Position numbers and translations under genes: made by a program. Shown piece after piece: positions 24,552 through 32,306 of a stretch of DNA of 32,306 nt. Numbering within the stretch: the stretch's first letter is position 1; the number at the start of each line of letters is the position of its first letter. The notes under the pieces were generated by a model. The model was not told the DNA's origin, ran no database searches, and saw only the letters and a program-made list of their open reading frames with translations. The stretch lies in NCBI GenBank assembly GCA_031180825.1, contig JAPSLM010000024.1, positions 1-32,306 of the forward strand. Reading direction: 5' to 3'. The DNA is from Paenibacillus sp. (GTDB taxonomy: Bacteria; Bacillota; Bacilli; Paenibacillales; NBRC-103111).

Positions 24552-26137
24552 GCTCCGTTGTCGGATTGTGTATCGTATCGCCTATATTCAGCTACTTGTA
24601 TTTGCGAAGCATCAGGCTGACCCTAGCGGATATGCGGATGCAGTTATACAAGCATATTGGTAAAATCACGTTTCGCGCTGCGGAAGAACACCACTCCGGC
24701 GACCTGCTTTCGCGGATGACCAGTGATGTGCAAGCGGTCGAAAAAACGTACCATAAGCATTTAAGATCGATTGTTTCGCAAATCACCATGGTAGCCGGAT
24801 CGATGCTTGTCCTATGCGTGGTCGATTGGCGTTTCGCCCTTGTCCTCGTCGTCTTGGCAATGTTGACCATAGGCATTAACGCGCGTTTTGCTCCCCGGAT
24901 GCGCGCGATCAGCGACAAGCTGCAAGCGCAAATGGGCATATTAACTGAGCGCGTAGGGGATTTAATCGGCGGTCTCCAGATCACGAAGCTATTCGGTTTG
25001 AGGGACCAGATCGGCAAACTTTGCGAGGAGGCCAGCGAGGAAGTATGCGAGTCCGGCCTCAAACAGGGCCATCCATCGGGTGTGTTGGAAGCCTGCAACT
25101 TCGCCGTTCAGTTTTTCAGCATGGGGGGATTCTCGCCATCGGCTTATATCCCGTGTCCAGACAGCAGCTTGAACTGGGAACGCTTGGTTTAATTCTTTAC
25201 CTGCAAATTGGAATTTCAAGCACCTTTCTCCAGGCCGGGGCTGCGATTACACTGATGCAAAACTCGTTTGCCGGTGCTGCCCGAATCCATCAACTGCTGG
25301 ATGAGCCTGCGGAGCCGGAAGGTGACCGGGCTACCGCCGCACTGGAGGCTGAGCCGGTCTATCAAGAGACATTCGGCAATGTCCCGGCGCTGGAGCTTTG
25401 TAACGTTACCTTCGGTTACGAGCCGGGTCGCCCGGTGCTGCGGTTTTTCTGTCCATGTCAGCAACGGAGGGGAAAGTGACCGCAGTAGCCGGCCCAAGCG
25501 GGGGCGGTAAAAGCACGATCATGAAGCTGCTGCTCGGCTTTTATGAGCGGGAGTCTGGTCAGATACTCTTTCAGGGCATAGCTTTAGAGCATTATAGGAT
25601 TAAAGAACTGCACGAACTCATTGCGTATGTCCCTCAGGAAGCATTTCTTTTCCACGATTCGATTGCCGGGAACATCCGTCTTGGCCGCCCGGATGCCAGC
25701 GATGAAGAAGTGGAGAATGCAGCCCGGATGGCGCAAGCCCATACATTCATTACAGAGCTGCCGGACGGTTCGGTTATGCGACATTTGTCGGGGAACGCGG
25801 TCCAACCTTGTCCGGAGGGCAGCGTCAACGGATTGCGATTGCCAGAGCCCTGCTCAAAAACGCGCCTATTCTGTTGTTGGACGAGGCTACATCCGCTTTG
25901 GACGCGGAGTCGGAGCATGAAGTCCAGCTAGCGCTTCAAGAGCTGATGAGGGGCAGAACAACGGTGGTCATCGCCCATAGGCTGTCTACCATAGAGCAAG
26001 CCGATTGCATTTGCGTGGTTGCCGGTGGCCGCTTGGTCGAGCAAGGAACACACGAAGAACTGCTGGCCAAAGATGGCGTGTACGCCAAGCTTCACAATTT
26101 ACAATACCATGCAGAGCAGGTCTTGGTGTCTGTATAA
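24496..26137 (+). pseudogene. ABC exporter, multiply frameshifted, second of the pair
   Basis: ATG 24496 after GGGGGGAG starts MSFKRAAGR. The frame is disrupted near 24530 (continuing [20 protein letters not shown]), near 25125 in a run of six G, near 25445, and near 25765-25790. The pieces together form a complete exporter: GKITFRAAEEHHSGDLLSRM in the membrane part, Walker A GPSGGGKST, Q-loop [23 protein letters not shown], Walker [13 protein letters not shown] and AHRLSTIEQ. The stop at 26135-26137 lies just before the NRPS gene. The pair probably once exported the lipopeptide. Confidence 0.85.
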
Positions 26138-26184
26138 CATCTCAGTATCACTTTACTATGCGAATGGGAGTGTGTGAATTTGTC

Positions 26185-29100
26185 ATGAAACAAGAGCTGG
26201 CAAACAATCAGATCTTTGATCGCGAGAAAGTGAAGCGGTATCCGTTGACGCAACCGCAGCAGCGTATTTGGTCTACGGAACTGCTGTATCCAAATCGAAA
26301 TGCGTCAACGATCATCCTTAACGCCAAAATTAATGGCGCTGTGAATACTGCTATCTTGAAACAAGCGATCGGTATCGTTGTGCGGCGCAACGACTCATTC
26401 CGTATTCGTATTGCCAGTGATAACGGCGTCCCTTGGCAGTACATCGTGCCTTATGCCGAAGAGGATCTCGTGATTGGACACTTGGAGATGCCCCAGGAGC
26501 AGGCGGCCGAGTGGCTAAAGAAGAATAACGTTGTGCCGTTCAAGCTGCTGGACGCACCGCTGTATCAGTTTACGATTATCCGTATTCATGAAGAGGAAAT
26601 TTGGCTTAGCTTTAGGATGCACCATATCGCCACTGACGGTGTGGCGATGCTCGAGACGGTCGATCAAGTGACGGGATTTTACCAGGAGCTTGAGAATGGG
26701 ACCTTTGATGCCGCCAGCAGCTTGAAAGCTAATTCCTATCTTGATTTTATTCAAGTGGAGCAGGAATATATGCAGTCAGACCGGTATCTGAAGGACAAAG
26801 CTTATTGGTTAGATAAGTTTAGCGAGTTTCCGGAGACGATTGGACTCAAAGCTTACAATCCCTTAACGCTTAGCACGGCAGGCAGAAGGGAAGGCGCCGA
26901 ACTCAGCGAGGAGCTCCAACAGGGGATAAAAGCATTTTGCGAGGAGCACCGTATCAGTCTCTTTACTTTCTTTTTATCCGCCTTATATATTTACGTGCAC
27001 AAGGTTACGCAGGAGCAGGATATTCCGATAGGTACGCTTTATGCAAACCGGACAAGCAAGAAAGAAAAGGATACGATCGGCATGTTTGTCAGTACGGTAG
27101 CAACCCGGGTTCGCGTGGAGCCGGAGACCGGGCTGCTGACCTTTTTGCAAAGCGTTGCGAAAGAGCAATCCTCGATTTTGCGCCATCAGCGGTATCCGTA
27201 TAATAAAGTCATTCAAGATTTGCGCGAAACCCGCCGCAGTCAGGATATCCAGCGTTTGTTTGGCGGGTCCATTCAATACCGGACGTACAGCTTTGCCAAA
27301 TTTGGCGATTTCACCATGCAGCCGAACAATGCTTTTTGCGGCGATATCGTGAACGACTTTGACATTCATATGGTGGATGAGCTCGACCGGGGAAAAATGG
27401 TGCTCTATTTCGACTACCGGACCGAGCTGTTCGATGAGCAGGAAGTGGCGCAAATTATCCGTCAATTCCTGGCCGTTGCGGAGGGCATGATAAAAAGTCC
27501 GACACAGACGATCCAACAGCTGTCTCTCCTAAGCGAAACGGAAAAGGAAACGATTCTTAACGTATTTAACGATACAGCAGCTGATTATCCAAGCGGACAA
27601 AGCATCGCTGCACTTTTTGAAGAACAGGCGGGACGAACGCCGGAGCGGACGGCCGTGGTCTGCGAAGGAAAGGCCTTGACCTACGGCGACCTAAATGAGC
27701 AAGCAAACCGGCTGGCCCGCACGATTCGCGCCCTTGGCGTTACGGCGGATGATACGGTTGGAATTATAGCGGAGCGGTCCGCGCAAATGGTCGTCGGCAT
27801 CTTAGCGATATTAAAAGCCGGAGGCGCCTATGTACCGATTGATCCGGATTATCCTGAGGAACGCGTGCGTTATCTGCTGGAAGATTCCGGGGTCAAAGTA
27901 CTGCTGACCGAGCGGAAGGAGTTAGTTACCGAACACTTTAAAGGAACGATTCTGGATATAAGAAGAAAGGAGGTTTATGACGAGAATGGTTCTAACCTGG
28001 AACCGGTAAGCGGACCTAACCATCTGGCTTATGTGATTTATACGTCCGGAACAACCGGTAAGCCAAAGGGAGTTATGGTTGAACAGCGGAATGTCGTCAG
28101 ATTGGTAAAAAATACCGATTTTGCTGCGATGGACGAAACAACGCGCATCCTGCAAACCGGCTCGGTCGTCTTTGACGCGTCCACGTTTGAAATCTGGGGC
28201 GCGCTGCTGAATGGCGGACAGCTTCATTTGGTGAATAAGGACGTGATCTTGAATGCGGCCAGCTTGAAACAGACGGTTCAGGAGAATGGCATTACAACGA
28301 TGTTCTTGACCACTGCGCTGTTTAATCAGCTCACACAGCAGGACAGCCGCCTGTTTGCAAGCTTGGACACGCTGCTTGTCGGAGGCGAGGCGCAGTCCGT
28401 GCCGCACATTAACCGCGTGCTTCAGGATAACCCCGGCTTCCGGCTCGTAAACATCTATGGTCCGACGGAAAACACGACCTTCTCAACGGCGTACGTGATT
28501 CCTGCGAGGCAGTCCAATACGGTGCCGATTGGCGGTCCGATCCGCAACTCAACGGCCTATGTTGTCGACAGTGCCATGAGGCTCCAACCTGTCGGGGCTT
28601 GGGGCGAGCTGCTGGTCGGCGGCGATGGGGTGGCCCGTGGCTACTTGAATCAACCGGAGCAAACGGCGGAGAAGTTTATCGACAGCCCGTTCCGTAAGGG
28701 AGAGCGCTGTTACCGGACCGGTGACCTGGTACGCTGGCGGGCGGACGGTACGCTGGAGTATAAGGGACGGATTGACCAGCAGGTGAAAATCCGTGGATAC
28801 CGCATTGAGCTTGGCGAGATTGAGGAGCATCTTCTGCAAGTGGAGGCGGTACAGGAAGCGGTGGTCATCGCACGCGAAGATGAAAACGGGCAAAAGCAGC
28901 TGTGCGCTTATTATGTGGCAGAACGCGAGCTTGGTGCCAATGAGGTCAGAAGCGCACTGTCCCAGGAGCTGCCGGGTTACATGGTGCCGTCGTACTTTGT
29001 ACAGGTTGAACAGATGCCGCTTACGCCAAATGGCAAAGTGGACCGCAGAGCACTTCCCGCTCCGGAGGGCAGCCTTCAAACAGGTGCGGAGTATGTGGCG

Positions 29101-32100
29101 CCACGTACCGCCGTCGAGCAGGTGCTCGTCTCGGTCTGGCAGTCTATTCTTGGCGTGAAGAATGTCGGTGTGCTGGACAATTTCTTTGAGCTGGGCGGCG
29201 ATTCGATCAAAGCGATCCAGGTTACTTCACGATTGCTTCAAGCCGGATATAAGCTGGAAATGAGAGAGATGTTCCAATATCCGACCGTGGCGGAGCTGAG
29301 CGGATATGTGCAAGAAGCCAGCCGGATTGCCGATCAAGGCGAGGTTCGCGGACCCGTTACGCATACCCCGATCCAGCTCTGGTATTTGGAGCAGAGCCCG
29401 GCCGAACCTCATCACTTTAACCAGGCGTTTCTGCTTTACCGGAAAGCGGGCTTTGAGGAAGCTGCGCTCCGCTCGGCGGTGGAGGCCATCGTCAAGCATC
29501 ACGATGCCCTTCGCATCGTGCTCCGCAAGACGGAGAATGGCGTTTATGAAACCTGGAATCGCGGTGCAGACGGGGAAGGCAGCGGACTGTACGGGCTGGA
29601 GATCTTCGATTTTACGCAAGTGGAGCATGTAGCTGAAGCGATTGAAACGCAAGCAAACGCGATTCAAAGCAGTATCCGGCTTCATGACGGGCCACTGGTT
29701 AAGCTGGGCCTGTTCCGCTGCGCAGATGGGGACCACTTGCTGATTGCCATTCACCACTGGGTTGTGGACGGCATATCGTGGCGTATATTGCTTGAGGATT
29801 TGACAGCGGGTTACGAGCAGGCACTCAGCGGTTCTGCGACGATCAAGCTTCCGCAAAAAACCGACTCGTTCCAAACGTGGGCCGACAAGCTGCTCGCCCA
29901 TGCCGACAGCCCCGCTATGGAACGCGAACGCCAGTATTGGCTGGAGTCGGGCGCTGCCGGATTCCTCCCGCTGCCCAAGGACTTTGCCGACGTCGGAACG
30001 CCGACCGTTGGCAGGAGCGAGGTTGTATCGGTCCGCTGGACCAAAGAGGAGACCGAACGGCTGCTGAAGCAAGCGAACCGCGCTTACAATACAGAAGTCA
30101 ACGATCTGCTGCTTACTGCGCTTGGCATAGCCGTCCACGGTTGGACCGGGCATAGCCGGATTGCGGTCAATCTGGAGGGGCACGGACGTGAGCCAATCCT
30201 TTCGGATGTGGATGTGACCCGTACCGTAGGCTGGTTTACAAGCCAGTTCCCGGTCGTGCTTGAAATGGGAAGCGCTGAAGCGGAAAAGAACATTTCGCAC
30301 CGGATCCGTACGGTGAAGGAAGGGCTGCGCCGCATTCCTCACCGGGGCATCGGGTTTGGCATACTGAAGTACCTGTCGTCCATGAACAACGGGGAACGGG
30401 TATTCGTTCAAGAGCCGGAGCTTAGCTTTAACTATTTGGGCCAATTCGATCAGGACTTGGAGCAAAGCGGCTTGAGCTTATCCCCGTACCCAACCGGCGA
30501 ATTTGTTAGCGCGCAGACGGTCATGAGGTACCCGGTTGACGTGAACGGCATGATCGTTGGCGGAGAACTGGAGATGACGATCCGCTATGATGCGCAAGCG
30601 TTCCGGGCAGATACCATCCAACGGTTGGCAGGACTTCTGCAAACGAGCTTGCGTGAAGTGCTGGACCATTGCACGTCCAAGGAACAGCCGGAACTGACGC
30701 CAAGCGACCTGCAAATGAAAGGCCTTTCCCTGGCGCAGCTTGAGCAAATTACGGAGCGGATGCGCCGCGTCGGCGAGCTGGAGGATGTGTTTGCCCTGAC
30801 GCCGCTGCAGAAGGGCATGCTGTTCCACAGCTTAATGGATCAGCAAGCCGGCTCGTACTTTGAGCAATTGACGCTGGATCTGGAAGGAAGCTTCCAGGTG
30901 GAAGCATTCCGCCGCGGCCTTGAACTGCTTGTGCAAAGACACCAGGTTCTGCGTGCCAATTATTTGACTGCGCTGACTGACGAGCCGATTCAGGTGATCA
31001 TCCGCCATAAACCGGCCGACTTCAGCTACGAGGATCTGCGGCCGCTTGAAGCGGGCGAGCGGTTGGCCTTCGCCGAAAGCTTCCTCCGCCAGGATAAAAA
31101 ACGGGGCTTCGGTCTTGAGCAGGGCGCGTTAATGCGCGTTTCCGTGCTGCAAACCGGCGATCAGTCGTACCGTATTGTATGGAGCTTCCATCATATTCTG
31201 ATGGACGGCTGGTGCTTATCGCTTATGTTAGGCGAGGTGTTCGCGAGCTACCATGCTTATCTTGGCTCGAAGCAGCCGAAGCTTGCCCCTGTTACGCCTT
31301 ACAGCCGGTATTTTGATTGGCTGGAAAAGCAGGACTACCAGGAAGCAGAGCGATTCTGGTCCCAGTATTTGTCCGGTTATGAGCAGATGACATTGCTCCC
31401 TCGATTGGACTCCAAGGATGCCGCAAGCGGATTTGCACCCGTTAAGCAAACCTTCTTGCTGAACCACGAACTGACCGAGAAGTTGAACCGTGTGGCCAAG
31501 CAGCACCAGGTCACCCTATACACGTTGGTACAAACGGCATGGGGCGTCATTCTGCAAAATTACAACAACAGTCCCGATGTCGTGTTCGGCAGCGTCGTGT
31601 CGGGCCGTCCGGCGGAAATTCCAGGTGTGGAGAGCATCATCGGTCTGTTCATCAATACGATACCGGTCCGTCTTCAAGCGGTGCCGGGCGAAAGCTTCGC
31701 CCAGGCGATGATCCGCAGCCAGGAGCAGACCTTGAAAACGCAAAGCTACGATACGTATCCGCTCTTTGAGATCCAGAAGCTGACCGAACAGAAGCAGGAT
31801 TTAATTAACCATATTATTGTGTTTGAAAACTATCCGATGGAAAAGCAAGCCGAGCAACTGCTGATGAAGGGCGGCGGCCAAAGCGGATTTGCGATTTCGA
31901 ACGTCGCGATGTCCGAGCAAACGACCTATGATTTCAACATGATTGTTATGCCGGGCGACGAGCTTCGCTTCCAGTTCGAATATAACGCGAACGCTTTTGA
32001 TTTGACTGAAATTGAGCAAATGCAGCACCATTTCATGCATGCGCTGGAGCAGATTGCAGCGAATCCCGCTGTTCCGGTGGACAAGCTGGAGCTGGTAACC

Positions 32101-32306
32101 AGGCAGGAGAAGGAGCTGCTGCTGCACGGATTCAACGACACGGCTGCGGAGTATCCTCGGGAGCGGACGATTCATGAGTTGTTCGAGGAGCAAGCGGCCC
32201 GCACGCCGGAGCGGACAGCGGTGCTGTTCGAGGACGAGCGGCTGACGTACCGCGACCTGAACGAGCGGGCGAACCGTCTGGCGCGGACGCTGCGCGCTGA
32301 AGGTGT
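26185..32306 (+). CDS. nonribosomal peptide synthetase, lipo-initiating first module (partial, runs off window)
   Basis: The frame is open for 2040 residues. Domain order: a starter condensation domain at the N-terminus (HHIATDG, residues 146-152) with no module before it, as in lipo-initiating synthetases; adenylation domain 1 (LTYGDLNEQANRL at 498, YTSGTTGKPKG at 619, NIYGPTENTTF, YRTGDLVRW, NGKVDRRALP); carrier domain LGGDSIK with phosphopantetheine Ser1007; epimerisation domain (HHWVVDGISW from 1190, NYLGQFDQ); a second condensation domain (HHILMDG from 1669); and the first motif of a second adenylation domain (from about 1996). Read by alignment to the GrsA pocket, the A1 code is D-A-F-F-L-G-I-T-F-K, which suggests Ile or Val. 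ATG 26185 is preferred; in-frame ATGs at 26158 and 26164 are possible and the ribosome binding site (GGGAG, 26167-26170) is weak. Confidence 0.93.
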   Translation, partial: MKQELANNQIFDREKVKRYPLTQPQQRIWSTELLYPNRNASTIILNAKINGAVNTAILKQAIGIVVRRNDSFRIRIASDNGVPWQYIVPYAEEDLVIGHLEMPQEQAAEWLKKNNVVPFKLLDAPLYQFTIIRIHEEEIWLSFRMHHIATDGVAMLETVDQVTGFYQELENGTFDAASSLKANSYLDFIQVEQEYMQSDRYLKDKAYWLDKFSEFPETIGLKAYNPLTLSTAGRREGAELSEELQQGIKAFCEEHRISLFTFFLSALYIYVHKVTQEQDIPIGTLYANRTSKKEKDTIGMFVSTVATRVRVEPETGLLTFLQSVAKEQSSILRHQRYPYNKVIQDLRETRRSQDIQRLFGGSIQYRTYSFAKFGDFTMQPNNAFCGDIVNDFDIHMVDELDRGKMVLYFDYRTELFDEQEVAQIIRQFLAVAEGMIKSPTQTIQQLSLLSETEKETILNVFNDTAADYPSGQSIAALFEEQAGRTPERTAVVCEGKALTYGDLNEQANRLARTIRALGVTADDTVGIIAERSAQMVVGILAILKAGGAYVPIDPDYPEERVRYLLEDSGVKVLLTERKELVTEHFKGTILDIRRKEVYDENGSNLEPVSGPNHLAYVIYTSGTTGKPKGVMVEQRNVVRLVKNTDFAAMDETTRILQTGSVVFDASTFEIWGALLNGGQLHLVNKDVILNAASLKQTVQENGITTMFLTTALFNQLTQQDSRLFASLDTLLVGGEAQSVPHINRVLQDNPGFRLVNIYGPTENTTFSTAYVIPARQSNTVPIGGPIRNSTAYVVDSAMRLQPVGAWGELLVGGDGVARGYLNQPEQTAEKFIDSPFRKGERCYRTGDLVRWRADGTLEYKGRIDQQVKIRGYRIELGEIEEHLLQVEAVQEAVVIAREDENGQKQLCAYYVAERELGANEVRSALSQELPGYMVPSYFVQVEQMPLTPNGKVDRRALPAPEGSLQTGAEYVAPRTAVEQVLVSVWQSILGVKNVGVLDNFFELGGDSIKAIQVTSRLLQAGYKLEMREMFQYPTVAELSGYVQEASRIADQGEVRGPVTHTPIQLWYLEQSPAEPHHFNQAFLLYRKAGFEEAALRSAVEAIVKHHDALRIVLRKTENGVYETWNRGADGEGSGLYGLEIFDFTQVEHVAEAIETQANAIQSSIRLHDGPLVKLGLFRCADGDHLLIAIHHWVVDGISWRILLEDLTAGYEQALSGSATIKLPQKTDSFQTWADKLLAHADSPAMERERQYWLESGAAGFLPLPKDFADVGTPTVGRSEVVSVRWTKEETERLLKQANRAYNTEVNDLLLTALGIAVHGWTGHSRIAVNLEGHGREPILSDVDVTRTVGWFTSQFPVVLEMGSAEAEKNISHRIRTVKEGLRRIPHRGIGFGILKYLSSMNNGERVFVQEPELSFNYLGQFDQDLEQSGLSLSPYPTGEFVSAQTVMRYPVDVNGMIVGGELEMTIRYDAQAFRADTIQRLAGLLQTSLREVLDHCTSKEQPELTPSDLQMKGLSLAQLEQITERMRRVGELEDVFALTPLQKGMLFHSLMDQQAGSYFEQLTLDLEGSFQVEAFRRGLELLVQRHQVLRANYLTALTDEPIQVIIRHKPADFSYEDLRPLEAGERLAFAESFLRQDKKRGFGLEQGALMRVSVLQTGDQSYRIVWSFHHILMDGWCLSLMLGEVFASYHAYLGSKQPKLAPVTPYSRYFDWLEKQDYQEAERFWSQYLSGYEQMTLLPRLDSKDAASGFAPVKQTFLLNHELTEKLNRVAKQHQVTLYTLVQTAWGVILQNYNNSPDVVFGSVVSGRPAEIPGVESIIGLFINTIPVRLQAVPGESFAQAMIRSQEQTLKTQSYDTYPLFEIQKLTEQKQDLINHIIVFENYPMEKQAEQLLMKGGGQSGFAISNVAMSEQTTYDFNMIVMPGDELRFQFEYNANAFDLTEIEQMQHHFMHALEQIAANPAVPVDKLELVTRQEKELLLHGFNDTAAEYPRERTIHELFEEQAARTPERTAVLFEDERLTYRDLNERANRLARTLRAEG

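Noticed and set aside
22778..26137. Programmed ribosomal frameshifting in the exporter genes
   Set aside because: At least eight breaks of both signs, at different places and without shared slippery sites, point to decay or sequence error rather than programmed shifts.
1..32306. CRISPR arrays, tRNA or rRNA genes
   Set aside because: No regularly spaced repeats and no tRNA- or rRNA-like sequence were noticed on either strand when reading by eye.

Overview
The window looks like the chromosome of a GC-rich Firmicute of the Paenibacillus type. The grounds are strong AGGAGG-type ribosome binding sites, lipoproteins with classic lipoboxes, a cobalamin riboswitch with an intrinsic terminator, the domain set of the peptide synthetase, and remnants of a Paenibacillus-style lipopeptide cluster. 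This assignment is an inference from gene content; no rRNA or marker gene is present.

Positions 1-126 are the 3' end of a group II intron (domains V and VI). Next come a promoter and a small lipoprotein gene (233-751). From 820 to about 11281 lies a vitamin B12 locus: riboswitch and terminator, then the uptake ABC transporter btuFCD, cobT, cobU, a repeat-bearing gap, cbiB, cobS, a fused cobD-cobQ gene and a PduO-type adenosyltransferase. Together these import corrinoids, adenosylate them, make cobyric acid and aminopropanol phosphate, join them (CbiB), activate the product (CobU), prepare the lower ligand (CobT) and close the nucleotide loop (CobS). The gap between cobU and cbiB holds a G/T-rich tract and two copies of a structured hairpin element. 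One copy sits between a perfect Shine-Dalgarno sequence and the cbiB start codon.

From 11278 to 19363 the genes are housekeeping-like: an RluA-family pseudouridine synthase, a convergent YdcF-like membrane protein, an ArsC/Spx-family protein, an M50 protease, a class I/II aminotransferase, and a three-gene unit of two Gfo/Idh/MocA oxidoreductases plus an AraC-type regulator. 19364-20000 holds a terminator and gene debris, including a broken EamA transporter end.

From 20 kb onward the window is accessory: a cytochrome P450 on the minus strand, about 1.2 kb of partly AT-rich DNA with no recognised gene, a diaminobutyrate aminotransferase reduced to its two ends, two tandem ABC exporters each broken by several frameshifts, and a long intact NRPS frame that runs off the window (starter C - A - T - E - C - A...). 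The order Dab aminotransferase / two ABC exporters / lipo-initiating NRPS resembles clusters for linear cationic lipopeptides such as tridecaptins. Here precursor supply and export are decayed while the visible synthetase remains open.
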